The notes beneath the pieces were generated by a model that did not search any database, was not told where the DNA came from, and saw only the letters and a list, made by a program, of their open reading frames with translations. Positions 18,598 to 26,879 of a stretch of 64,000 nucleotides of DNA are shown here, piece after piece. The position numbers were made by a program, and so were the translations under genes. The stretch's first letter is position 1. The number at the start of each line of letters is the position of its first letter. Source of the DNA: Pseudoalteromonas amylolytica. Lineage in GTDB: Bacteria; Pseudomonadota; Gammaproteobacteria; Enterobacterales; Alteromonadaceae. Location: the NCBI RefSeq assembly GCF_001854605.1, contig NZ_MKJU01000006.1, forward strand, positions 310,001 to 374,000. Reading direction: 5' to 3'.

Positions 18598-19776
18598 ATG
18601 GAGTCGTTTGAGCAACTAAGGCGTATTACGCTGGCCAAACAAGGGTTACTTTCTGAGGTAGAGCCAGATGATGGCTTGCAAGCGACCAAACTTGTTATTG
18701 AGCATTTGGGCTATGTGCAAATAGATACGCTGAGCGTTGTTGAGCGCGCGCACAATCATGTGCTGTGGAGTCGTGTGCCCAGCTACAATCCTGACTACCT
18801 CAATCAGTTGATTACAGAGCAAAGTATTTTTGAATATTGGTATCACGCCGCAGCGTATTTACCAATGCAAGACTATCGATATGCGCTGATACAAATGAAC
18901 AGCATACGCAATGGGGAAAACCGATACTTTCAAAGTACCCAAACCAAGATGATGAAAGACGTACTGGTGCAGGTTAAATCAGAAGGCCCGTTACGTCTGA
19001 GAGACATCGATAAAAAAGGTGGCTCTGAGGGCAGTTGGTGGAGCTATGGGCCGGGTAAACGGGCAGTTGAAAACCTATTTATGCGTGGTGAACTCATGGT
19101 ATGTAAGCGCAACGGTATGGAAAAAGTCTATGACTTACCGGAGCGTTGTTTACCCAGTTCACTGGATTTAAGCACACCATCACTTAGCGAATACGCCGAG
19201 TATTTGTTTAACACCACCAAACGCGCCCATGGTGTATTTAATTGGAAGCAGCTGGTGCATTTGAGACCCGGTAAACCACTTAGAGAAACAATGCGCCAGC
19301 TTCTCAATGATCATATTCAGACCGGAGATATCACGGTTGTCAAACATGGCAAAGGTAAAGAACTTTACGTCGATACACAAACCTTCGAACAACCCATAGC
19401 GTGTAAGAACCTGGTAAAGATTTTGTCGCCTTTTGACAACTTGGTTATCCATCGGGAACGGCTCAGTGAGTTATTTGGCTTTGATTACAAAATAGAGTGT
19501 TACGTTGCGCAAGATAAAAGAAAGTACGGTTACTTTTGTTTGCCTATTTTGTTTGGCGATCAGCTGGTGGGCCGTGTGGATTGTAAAGCCCATCGCAGTG
19601 AACAGCGTTTTGAAGTATTGAGCTTACATTTAGAGGACTTGAAATTTGATAGAGAAGAATTCTTCTCTTTGCTAATCAAAGAACTAGAAAAGTTCGCTGG
19701 CTTTAATGGATGCCCGATATTGGACAAAAAAGTTGTCGATAAAAGCTATCGGAAACAGTTAGCACTATCGGCATAA
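18598..19776 (+). CDS. AlkX/YcaQ-type winged-helix DNA glycosylase family protein (HTH_42)
   Basis: 392 aa protein of the HTH_42 / YcaQ superfamily. Known members are AlkZ (self-resistance to the cross-linking antibiotic azinomycin B) and E. coli YcaQ/AlkX, glycosylases that excise bulky N-alkyl purines and unhook interstrand crosslinks. The AlkX branch has a catalytic Gln-hydrophobic-Asp motif; here Q41-I42-D43 occurs in LGYVQIDTLSVVERAHNH. The following segment HNHVLWSRVPSYNPDYLNQL and EYWYHAAAYLPMQDYRY are family hallmarks. ATG 18598 is preceded by GGAG; an in-frame GTG at 18586 is an alternative. Placement inside the island between the GST and the exporter suggests self-protection against a DNA-reactive product. 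The family assignment is good; the role is inferred. Confidence 0.85.
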   Translation: MESFEQLRRITLAKQGLLSEVEPDDGLQATKLVIEHLGYVQIDTLSVVERAHNHVLWSRVPSYNPDYLNQLITEQSIFEYWYHAAAYLPMQDYRYALIQMNSIRNGENRYFQSTQTKMMKDVLVQVKSEGPLRLRDIDKKGGSEGSWWSYGPGKRAVENLFMRGELMVCKRNGMEKVYDLPERCLPSSLDLSTPSLSEYAEYLFNTTKRAHGVFNWKQLVHLRPGKPLRETMRQLLNDHIQTGDITVVKHGKGKELYVDTQTFEQPIACKNLVKILSPFDNLVIHRERLSELFGFDYKIECYVAQDKRKYGYFCLPILFGDQLVGRVDCKAHRSEQRFEVLSLHLEDLKFDREEFFSLLIKELEKFAGFNGCPILDKKVVDKSYRKQLALSA

Positions 19777-19815
19777 ATATTTATAAGTCGTGAAAACATA
19801 AAAGGAAATTCGTTT

Positions 19816-22173
19816 ATGATGAATAAAATTTTTAACTTTGTAATAAAGCACCCGATATGGGTATTTGTTGCAATAATAGGGCTGGCTTTTCTCGCCTCTA
19901 ATGGGGCAAAAAACCTGCTTTTTAAATCTGATTACCGAGTTTTCTTCGGGCCTGAGCATCCGCAGTTACAAGCTTATGAATCAATGCAAAAAATATACAG
20001 CAAAAGCGACAACGTGTATTTTTTGATAGTGCCTAAAGACGGTAATGTGTTCAGCAAAGAGCACCTTGCTTCTATTCAAGAGTTGACCAAACAAAGTTGG
20101 CAAATACCGTATTCAACGCGGGTGGACTCTATCACCAACTTTCAACACAGTTATGCCGAGGGTGACGATTTAGTCGTAGAAGACCTCGTCACGGATGTGC
20201 AGAGCCTAACCGCTGCGGACCTTAATCGCATCAAAGAAATAGCCCTAAATGAGCCGCAATTGGTGAACAAAGCGGTGTCTGAGCAGGGGCATGTGTCAGT
20301 GGTGAATGTCACCGTGCGCTTGCCGGGTGTAAATCCAATTACCGAAGTGCCCGAAGTTGCTGCATTTGTGCGTGATTTAAAAGCTCAATACTTGGCAAAC
20401 AACCCCGGTACTGAAGTGTATTTATCGGGCATGGTAATGATGAACACCGCATTTAGCGAATCATCAATGGCCGACAGCGCAACGCTTATCCCACTGATGT
20501 TTTTATTGGTGATCATCACCATTGGCGTATTACTAAGAACCATTACCGGCACGATTGCCAGTGTGACCGTGATCATTATCAGTATTGCCAGCACCATGGG
20601 GCTGGCGGGGTGGTTGGGTTTCTATTTGACCAGCCCATCATCGGTCGCACCGATTATGATCTTAACGCTTGCGGTGGCGGATTGTGTGCACATTCTTAGC
20701 ACTATGTTTTACGAAATGCGCCAAGGCGCAGAGAAAAAAGCGGCCATTGCTAAGAGCTTACAGCTTAATCTTCAACCGATATTCCTAACCACAGTGACTA
20801 CGGCCATTGGCTTCTTATGTATGAACTTCTCAGATTCTCCACCGTATCGCGATTTGGGTAATTTAGTGGCGATGGGGATTTTCTTGGCCTTTATTTTCTC
20901 TATGACGATTTTCCCTGCGATGCTGTCTATTTTGCCTGTGCGCGTGAGTAAAGATATCAGCGACAGTCAGAATAATATGCACAAACTAGCGGGTTTTATT
21001 ATCGCCAAGAAAAAGGTGTTGTTGCCAGTGGTGAGTGTGATTACCGTGGTGCTTGCGCTGAATGTTACCAGCAACGAAGTGAATGACGACTACGTAAAAT
21101 ACTTTGATGAAACCGTACCTTTTAGAACTGCGACCGATACTATGCAGGAAAATATCTCAGGTATGACCATTTTAGAGGTGTCGGTAGACTCAGGCCAAAG
21201 CAGCGGAATTTATGAACCTCAGTACTTAAAATTTGTATCTGATTTTAGTGACTGGCTACGCCAGCAGCCTGAAACAGACCACGTGAGTACCATCACCGAT
21301 ACCATTAAACGCGTCAATCGCAATATGAATGGTGATGACCCCAGCGCCTATACCTTACCAACATCGCGTGAACTCGCCGCGCAATACGTCCTAATGTATG
21401 AGCTGTCTTTGCCATACGGCCTAGATTTAAACAGCCAGATCAACATTGATAAATCTTCAACACGCTTAATTGTGACGTTTAAAAACCTTACAACCAGTGA
21501 GTTAATTGACGTAGAGCAACGTATTCAAGCTTGGTCTGGCGCCAACAGCAATCAGTACCGCATGGATATTGCCAGCCCCAGTCTGATGTTTGCGCACATC
21601 GGCCAAAGCAGTGTTGAGAGCTTGCTGATCAGCACCACCATCGCGCTAATAGTGATCTCGATTGTATTAGGTTTGGCAATGCGAAGCGTGCGTTTTGGCT
21701 TGATAAGCTTATTGCCTAACCTTGCGCCAGTATTAGTTGGTTTTGGTATTTGGGGCTTAATGGATGGGCAAATGGGCGTGGCACTTGCGGTGGTCGCCAG
21801 TATGACCTTAGGGATAGTGGTGGATGATACTGTGCACTTCTTGAGTAAGTATTTCCATGCCCGACGCGAGCGTGGTGAGACCCCAGAGCAGGCAATTTAT
21901 TACGCCTTTGGCAACGTTGGACGCTCATTGTGGATCACCACTTTTGTACTAGTTGTTGGTTTTGCCGTGTTGTCTATTTCTAGCTTTAAAACCAATGCCG
22001 ATATGGGCCTGCTAACCGCAATAACCTTACTGGTTGCACTCATCATTGATTTTCTGTTCTTGCCACCGCTGTTATTGGCGATTGATAAAAGTAAAAGCAG
22101 CAAAGCAAATCAGACGGACGCCCAGTGGGATGAGCAGCAAAGTGACTTAGCGCTGAAGCGAGAAGCAAGCTGA
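19816..22173 (+). CDS. RND-superfamily (HAE3/MMPL) exporter
   Basis: 785 aa with two repeated halves, each with one leading helix, a large extracytoplasmic loop and a block of five helices, giving about 12 membrane segments. Typical family motifs are PSSVAPIMILTLAVADCVH (half 1) and ASMTLGIVVDDTVHFLSKYF (half 2), the latter followed by the conserved helix-capping ITTFVLVVGFAVLS. The HAE3/MMPL branch moves lipids and hydrophobic products (hopanoids, aryl polyenes, mycobacterial lipids) and often works with periplasmic lipoprotein-like carriers. Two adjacent ATGs (19816, 19819) follow AAAGGAAAT. The charged C-tail is cytoplasmic. The likely role is export of the lipidated product, together with the next gene. 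Confidence 0.9.
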   Translation: MMNKIFNFVIKHPIWVFVAIIGLAFLASNGAKNLLFKSDYRVFFGPEHPQLQAYESMQKIYSKSDNVYFLIVPKDGNVFSKEHLASIQELTKQSWQIPYSTRVDSITNFQHSYAEGDDLVVEDLVTDVQSLTAADLNRIKEIALNEPQLVNKAVSEQGHVSVVNVTVRLPGVNPITEVPEVAAFVRDLKAQYLANNPGTEVYLSGMVMMNTAFSESSMADSATLIPLMFLLVIITIGVLLRTITGTIASVTVIIISIASTMGLAGWLGFYLTSPSSVAPIMILTLAVADCVHILSTMFYEMRQGAEKKAAIAKSLQLNLQPIFLTTVTTAIGFLCMNFSDSPPYRDLGNLVAMGIFLAFIFSMTIFPAMLSILPVRVSKDISDSQNNMHKLAGFIIAKKKVLLPVVSVITVVLALNVTSNEVNDDYVKYFDETVPFRTATDTMQENISGMTILEVSVDSGQSSGIYEPQYLKFVSDFSDWLRQQPETDHVSTITDTIKRVNRNMNGDDPSAYTLPTSRELAAQYVLMYELSLPYGLDLNSQINIDKSSTRLIVTFKNLTTSELIDVEQRIQAWSGANSNQYRMDIASPSLMFAHIGQSSVESLLISTTIALIVISIVLGLAMRSVRFGLISLLPNLAPVLVGFGIWGLMDGQMGVALAVVASMTLGIVVDDTVHFLSKYFHARRERGETPEQAIYYAFGNVGRSLWITTFVLVVGFAVLSISSFKTNADMGLLTAITLLVALIIDFLFLPPLLLAIDKSKSSKANQTDAQWDEQQSDLALKREAS

Positions 22174-22202
22174 TCAGATAACAAAAGAAAGGAAATAATC
22201 TC

Positions 22203-23000
22203 ATGTTAAATCTAAGAAAACTAACACATTGCACCTTACTATCGGCCGTGATGCTGTGCGCTCACGGTGTGCTGGCAATGGAAGGCGCACAAAAAGGACT
22301 AGAGATCTCCAAAGAGTATAAATCTCGCGATACGGGCTGGGGTGATAGCAGCTCTGAAATCAAAATGATTTTGCGCAATACCGAGGGCCAAGAAAGTATT
22401 CGTAAGATCACCTTCAATACGCTGGAGCAATTGTCTGACGGTGATAAAAGCCTCACTGTATTTGTGGAGCCGTATGACCTCAAAGGCACGGCGTTTTTGA
22501 GCTTTTCTCACCCAGTGGGGGCCGATGATCAGTGGTTGTATTTACCCGCACTTAAACGCGTAAAACGCATTTCTTCGAGCAATAAATCGGGACCATTTAT
22601 GGGCTCTGAGTTTGCTTATGAAGATTTAAGTTCGTTTGAAGTACAAAAGTATACCTACAACTATTTAGGCGAAGAAGAAGCCAATGGCCTACAAAGCCAC
22701 AAGATTGAGCAGTTTCCGGTAGACGAAAACTCAGGGTATAAACGACGCATTGTTTGGATAGACAAAGAAGCCTATCGCATTCAAAAAATTGAGTTTTATG
22801 ATCGTAAAGATGCGCTGCTCAAGACTTTGACTTACAGCGGTTATAACAAGTACATCGAAGGATTTTGGCGTCCTGATAATGCGAAGATGGTTAACCACCA
22901 AAGTGGTAAATCAACGGTACTGGAGTTTTATAACTATCAGTTCCGTGAGGGCTTGAGTGATAGCGACTTCAGTCAAAGTTCACTTAAACGACTACGTTAA
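22203..23000 (+). CDS. Outer-membrane lipoprotein-sorting-protein-like (LolA-like) periplasmic protein
   Basis: 265 aa with a signal peptide cleaved after about residue 22 (LCAHGVLA-MEG). The rest matches the LolA-like beta-sheet family commonly encoded beside HAE3/MMPL exporters: DLKGTAFLSFSHP, DDQWLYLPALKRVKRI, GPFMGSEFAYED, YKRRIVWIDKEAYRIQKIEFYDR. These proteins form a half-barrel with a hydrophobic cavity and are thought to accept lipids or hydrophobic products released by the partner pump. ATG follows AAAGGAAATAATCTC, 30 nt after the exporter. Co-occurrence strongly suggests a two-part efflux route for the island's product. Confidence 0.87.
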   Translation: MLNLRKLTHCTLLSAVMLCAHGVLAMEGAQKGLEISKEYKSRDTGWGDSSSEIKMILRNTEGQESIRKITFNTLEQLSDGDKSLTVFVEPYDLKGTAFLSFSHPVGADDQWLYLPALKRVKRISSSNKSGPFMGSEFAYEDLSSFEVQKYTYNYLGEEEANGLQSHKIEQFPVDENSGYKRRIVWIDKEAYRIQKIEFYDRKDALLKTLTYSGYNKYIEGFWRPDNAKMVNHQSGKSTVLEFYNYQFREGLSDSDFSQSSLKRLR

Positions 23001-23004
23001 CGCT

Positions 23005-23038
23005 TGGCATCCCGAAGCGTGTTCGCTTCGGGATGCCA
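23005..23038 (+). terminator. Strong hairpin between the LolA-like and hotdog genes (partial terminator or processing site)
   Basis: A perfect 15-bp stem (23005-23019 with 23024-23038) with a TGTT loop, 5 nt after the preceding stop. It is followed by only CTTTAT, so termination would be weak. It may split the island into an upper operon and a FabZ-FAAL-ACP module at lower expression, or stabilise the upstream mRNA. Confidence 0.6.
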
Positions 23039-23059
23039 CTTTATAAGAGAAGAGCATAG

Positions 23060-23527
23060 ATGAACTTTGAAAGTTTTAAGTTTTTACAGCGCATTGATGT
23101 AAGTGATAGACAAACTAAGCAATTAAAAAGCGTGATTGAAATACCCAACCAGTCGCCAATTTTAGATGAGCACTTTCCAGGCTTTGCGATTGTGCCAGGG
23201 GTTCTGCTTATTGAAATGATGGCGCAATCGGCTGGAAATTTGGTGCTGTATAAGTCTGATTTTAGTCACATGGCAATCCTTGCGGCGGTCTCTCACAGTA
23301 AGTTTGTTAATTATGTGGTGCCAGGAGATAAACTCACCTGTGAGGTGGAGCTATTAAGCTTTAGCCGAGGTTTTGCACTGTGTGAGGCGCAAATATTTAA
23401 AGATAATAACATGGTTGCGAGCGCGGAGTTACGTATGAAGGTGGTTGATTTTTTCAATGAGCAAGTAAAAAGCGCGGTAGTAAGCAACTTTAAAGCAATA
23501 GCAAACACACTCCAACCAGCTCTGTAG
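23060..23527 (+). CDS. FabZ-like hotdog 3-hydroxyacyl-ACP dehydratase
   Basis: 155 aa single hotdog-fold protein. It carries the FabA/FabZ active-site signature: DEHFPGFAIVPGVLLIEMMAQSAG, with catalytic His38 and Glu52 on the following helix. It would dehydrate 3-hydroxyacyl-ACP or act on an ACP-bound chain. The core gene fabZ is expected elsewhere, and this copy sits with a FAAL and ACP, so it is likely pathway-specific. ATG preceded by AAGAGAAGAGCATAG. Confidence 0.88.
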   Translation: MNFESFKFLQRIDVSDRQTKQLKSVIEIPNQSPILDEHFPGFAIVPGVLLIEMMAQSAGNLVLYKSDFSHMAILAAVSHSKFVNYVVPGDKLTCEVELLSFSRGFALCEAQIFKDNNMVASAELRMKVVDFFNEQVKSAVVSNFKAIANTLQPAL

Positions 23528-23587
23528 TGAACATGTGTAGTTGGGTTGGCAAAGGACGTGCGGCTATGAATAAATGGAACGAGAACG

Positions 23588-25375
23588 ATGGAAATACTAA
23601 CCGATGAGCTTGACCTACAAGCTTACAAACCTGCCAGCGATGGCTTACCTAACTTTGTACAGATATTGTCAACACTTGCGCTAGAGAAACGTGACGACAC
23701 AGCGCTGTTGTTTCTTAGCGATGGAGAAACAGAACAGCCGCCTATGACCTATGGGGAGTTTCATACTCAGGCTATGAAATTTGCCGCGGGGCTGGATAAG
23801 CAGCACATCACCAAGGGCGCGCGTGTTGTGTTGTTGTATCAATCGTCTTATGAATTTGCGGTGGCCTTTTTGGGGTGTTTGTATGCTGGGGTGATTTCAA
23901 TTCCGTTACCGGTGCCAAGCAGACGTGCCAGCGATTGGGAAAAGATAGAAAAAATCACCAACAGCGCTGGCGCTAAATGGGTGATCACCTATGAAAAAGC
24001 GTATGACAGAATTGCACAAAATGCGCAGCGATATCTACCGCAGACGCAGTTGCATATTGTGTTACATGAACTCTTGATGCAATCAGCCCCCAAAGCGCCA
24101 CAAAATGTATCTGGCAGTGATATTGCGTTTTTGCAATACACTTCAGGCTCAACGGGCTTACCAAAAGGCGTGACGTTGACCCATGACAACCTGATTGAGA
24201 ACCAGATCATTCTTAAAAAAGGCTTTAGAAATAACGGGCCGTCTACGTATTTGTCTTGGTTGCCGCTGTATCATGACATGGGCTTGATTGGTAATTTTCT
24301 ACAAGCTATTTATATCGGTCAGCCGTTTATATTTATGGCACCAAACGCCTTTTTGCAAAAGCCACTGCGTTGGTTAAAAGCCATTTCTAAATATAAAGTG
24401 AGGGTGAGCGGGGCGCCTAACTTTGCCTATGAACTGTGTGTTGAGCGCATCAGTGATGAAGATAAACAAACACTGGATTTAAGCTGTTGGGAAGTGGCCT
24501 TTAATGGCGCAGAGCCTGTTCGCGCACAAACGCTTAAAAAGTTTACGCAAGCATTTGCCTGTTGTGGTTTCAAAGCCAGTGCCTTTTACCCTTGTTATGG
24601 CACGGCCGAGTCTACCTTAATCATCAGTGGTGCCACTAAAACGCAAGCGCCTGTGTATCTAACAGTCGACAGGCACTCTTATGAATGTAGCAAGATAGAG
24701 CCTGTAATAGGGGAGTCGGCAGATAGCATAACGATAGTCTCTTCTGGTGTGCCGTTGATTGAAGACTCTATCGCGATTGTAGATGGGGAGCGTCAAACCA
24801 AGCTACCCAATATGCAAGTTGGAGAAATATGGCTACACAGCCCATGTAACGCAATAGGGTACTGGGACAACGAAGGCGCGACCAGAGAAGCGTTTCAAAA
24901 TCGTCTGGCGGATGATGACAGCGGTAAGTGTTATCTCAATACCGGCGATTTGGGGTTTACCGACGGAGAAAACCTGTTTATTACCGGTCGGGTAAAAGAT
25001 TTGCTGATTTTTAATGGCAGAAATATTTACCCACAAGACGTAGAGCTATGCAGCTACAACGCCCATGAAGCACTGAGAAATGAGCGCTGTGCAGCGGTAT
25101 CAATTTATGACAACAACAAAGAGCGCTTGATCCTTATTCATGAAGTGGAACGCACCCACGTGAAAAATGCGGACTACGATGAAGTGATTGAAAGCATTAG
25201 AAAAGCGGTATATCAAGAGTTTGCAATACCGGTATATGGCATTGCATTGGTGCAGCCCTCGACAATACCTATGACCTCTAGTGGCAAGATACGCCGCCAG
25301 ACATGTCGGGAGCAGTTTATGAGTGGTCAGCTGAGTTTAGTGACCAAGTGGATGTTAGATAGGCAAGGAATTTAG
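23588..25375 (+). CDS. Fatty-acyl-AMP ligase (FAAL), second copy
   Basis: 595 aa ANL-family enzyme, longer than the first copy. Visible motifs are [84 protein letters not shown] and the C-terminal MTSSGKIRRQ loop. It activates a fatty acid as acyl-AMP and should pass it to the ACP whose ATG lies 1 nt after its stop. A 13-codon frame with an AAAGGA site overlaps the start (23566-23607), and the FAAL itself has only a weak site (GAGAACG). Two FAALs in one island point to two acyl substrates or two carrier proteins. Confidence 0.92.
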   Translation: MEILTDELDLQAYKPASDGLPNFVQILSTLALEKRDDTALLFLSDGETEQPPMTYGEFHTQAMKFAAGLDKQHITKGARVVLLYQSSYEFAVAFLGCLYAGVISIPLPVPSRRASDWEKIEKITNSAGAKWVITYEKAYDRIAQNAQRYLPQTQLHIVLHELLMQSAPKAPQNVSGSDIAFLQYTSGSTGLPKGVTLTHDNLIENQIILKKGFRNNGPSTYLSWLPLYHDMGLIGNFLQAIYIGQPFIFMAPNAFLQKPLRWLKAISKYKVRVSGAPNFAYELCVERISDEDKQTLDLSCWEVAFNGAEPVRAQTLKKFTQAFACCGFKASAFYPCYGTAESTLIISGATKTQAPVYLTVDRHSYECSKIEPVIGESADSITIVSSGVPLIEDSIAIVDGERQTKLPNMQVGEIWLHSPCNAIGYWDNEGATREAFQNRLADDDSGKCYLNTGDLGFTDGENLFITGRVKDLLIFNGRNIYPQDVELCSYNAHEALRNERCAAVSIYDNNKERLILIHEVERTHVKNADYDEVIESIRKAVYQEFAIPVYGIALVQPSTIPMTSSGKIRRQTCREQFMSGQLSLVTKWMLDRQGI

Positions 25376-25376
25376 A

Positions 25377-25634
25377 ATGGAAACACGTCAAATTAAAGAC
25401 CTCGTGATGAGCTGGGGCACGCGTTTTGTAACCAAAGACTTTAACGAAGAACACATGAAGCTGGATATGTCACTGCTAGGGCTAGACTCAATTGATGTTG
25501 TAGAGTTTTGCGAACTGCTCGAAGAGAAAGCCGGTATTTATGTAGACTTTGACTGGGTGATGGATTGCAGTAACCTCAACGAACTGGTGGACAAGGTAAA
25601 AAATGAGATAGCGCAGGAAGTCTCGGCACTTTGA
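25377..25634 (+). CDS. Free acyl carrier protein
   Basis: 85 aa. The phosphopantetheine serine is Ser38 in LLGLDSIDVVEF, with the usual four-helix ACP pattern. It directly follows the second FAAL (FAAL stop at 25375, ATG at 25377), so the two are almost certainly a loading pair. It is the last gene of the island; beyond it come 17 palindromic repeats. The carrier site motif matches that of the fused ACP (DSID), so the two carriers could share partner enzymes. Confidence 0.92.
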   Translation: METRQIKDLVMSWGTRFVTKDFNEEHMKLDMSLLGLDSIDVVEFCELLEEKAGIYVDFDWVMDCSNLNELVDKVKNEIAQEVSAL

Positions 25635-25743
25635 ACGAGCGGTTTATATATGAGCTGATAAACAAGCTGGCGATGTGGTACAAGCTAACCCAAGCCTTGC
25701 AGTCAGCTCATACCGTTCACTTAAGCACCTCTGACTGGTCTTG

Positions 25744-26401
25744 TTATTCTGAATTTGTTTCAGAATCATGGTTTCGTCATTCTGAATTTATTTCAGAATC
25801 TTATAACCTCAATCAGCCTCGTCATTCTGAAGATGTTTCAGAATCGTGCTTTTGTCATTCTGAATTTATTTCAGAATCTTAAACCTCAACCAGCCTCGTC
25901 ATTCTGAACGTGTTTCAGAATCGTGGTTTTGTCATTCTGAATTTATTTCAGAATCTTATAACCTCAATCAGCCTCGTCATCCTGAACGTGTTTTAGAATC
26001 ATGCTTTTGTCATTCTGAATTTATTTCAGAATCTTAAACCTCAACCAGTCTCGTCATTCTGAACGTGTTTTAGAATCATGGTTTTGTCATTCTGAATTTA
26101 TTTCAGAATCTCATGACCCTAATTAGTCTCGTCATCCTGAACGTGTTTTAGAATCATGCTTTTGTCATTCTGAATTTATTTCAGAATCTTATAACCTCAA
26201 CCAGTCTCGTCATCCTGAACTTGATTCAGAATCTCATCATCCTAACAGGTCTCGTCACTCTGAACTTGATTCAGAATCTCATGACCCTAATTAGTCTCGT
26301 CATTCTGAATTTATTTCAGAATCTTATAACCTCAATCAGCCTCGTCATTCTGAACGTGTTTCAGAATCGTGGTTTTGTCATTCTGAATTTATTTCAGAAT
26401 C
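25744..26401. repeat. Array of 17 palindromic repeats (ATTCTGAA...TTCAGAAT)
   Basis: Seventeen copies of a unit of about 25 bp, consensus GTCATTCTGAA, a variable 5-6-nt centre, then TTCAGAATC. Each is an inverted repeat able to form a hairpin. Starts are near 25744, 25777, 25820, 25854, 25898, 25931, 25975, 26009, 26053, 26086, 26131, 26164, 26208, 26253, 26298, 26343 and 26377. Spacing alternates about 33 and 44 bp, so the basic expansion unit is a dimer of about 78 bp; even-numbered members have the TTTAT centre and odd-numbered ones mostly CGTGT. Frames through it read HSEFISES, a known artefact of this repeat family. No cas genes and no unique spacers, so it is not CRISPR. It probably lies in the 3' untranslated region of the island mRNA. 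Confidence 0.93.
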
Positions 26402-26611
26402 TCATCATCTGCGGGGTTTCAATATAAAATATTTTATGGCAATCGATAGGTAAGAACGCATAGATGAAAATTTTAATAGCGTTGAAGTTCAATAAACTCA
26501 CCCATTGCGGGCGATTAAAACATGTAGGTTGGTTAAACTCCTAGGATGCGCATCCATTTTGAAAAATAAAGATTAAGCCTTCGCTACAAGCAAGTCGTCT
26601 ACTTGTTATCA
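26402..26611. other. Intergenic stretch between the repeat array and the minus-strand HTH gene
   Basis: About 210 bp. I see no gene with a ribosome site, no terminator with a T-run and no further repeat units. Confidence 0.5.
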
Positions 26612-26872
26612 CTAGTAGCCAGACGCGAGTGCCAGCGTTGGGTTTGAAAAGTCCTTACCAAATACCAGTACCAACTCGTACGCTTGAGTGATGCTCATCA
26701 CGGTTTTACCACTTTCAAAGTTACTGATGGTTGCTTGGTCAACACCTAAAATCGTGGCTAGCTGTCTTTGTGTTAGCCCTCGTTCTTTACGTAGGTTGCG
26801 AATACTGATCTGCAATTCAGCTTTAAAGCGCTCTACTTGCGCGTGTCTCATTGCCATATTGTTTCTCATCAT
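26612..26872 (-). CDS. XRE-family HTH protein, possible antitoxin
   Basis: 86 aa. Residues about 22-78 form a Cro/C1-type helix-turn-helix (LRKERGLTQRQLATILGVDQATISNFESGK). Short length and position directly behind a 122-aa gene (7-nt gap, same strand) resemble type II antitoxins or HipB-like repressors. ATG preceded by AGGGACCT. It may bind the inverted repeat at 27299-27316 upstream of the pair. Confidence 0.85.
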   Translation of the reverse strand: MMRNNMAMRHAQVERFKAELQISIRNLRKERGLTQRQLATILGVDQATISNFESGKTVMSITQAYELVLVFGKDFSNPTLALASGY

Positions 26873-26879
26873 AGGTCCC

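Noticed and set aside
7065..25634. Saxitoxin or tetrodotoxin cluster proper
   Set aside because: Only some enzyme classes are shared. SxtA methyltransferase and GNAT domains, SxtB, SxtU, SxtS and others are missing, and lipid-activating genes are added, so a different product is expected.
25631..25882. Protein-coding frame running through the repeat array (HSEFISES pattern)
   Set aside because: The frame starts with TTG without a ribosome site and is made by the repeat; similar frames occur by chance wherever this palindrome is tandem.
25744..26401. CRISPR array
   Set aside because: Units are palindromic and alternate in spacing, the intervening sequences are themselves repeated rather than unique, and no cas genes are nearby.
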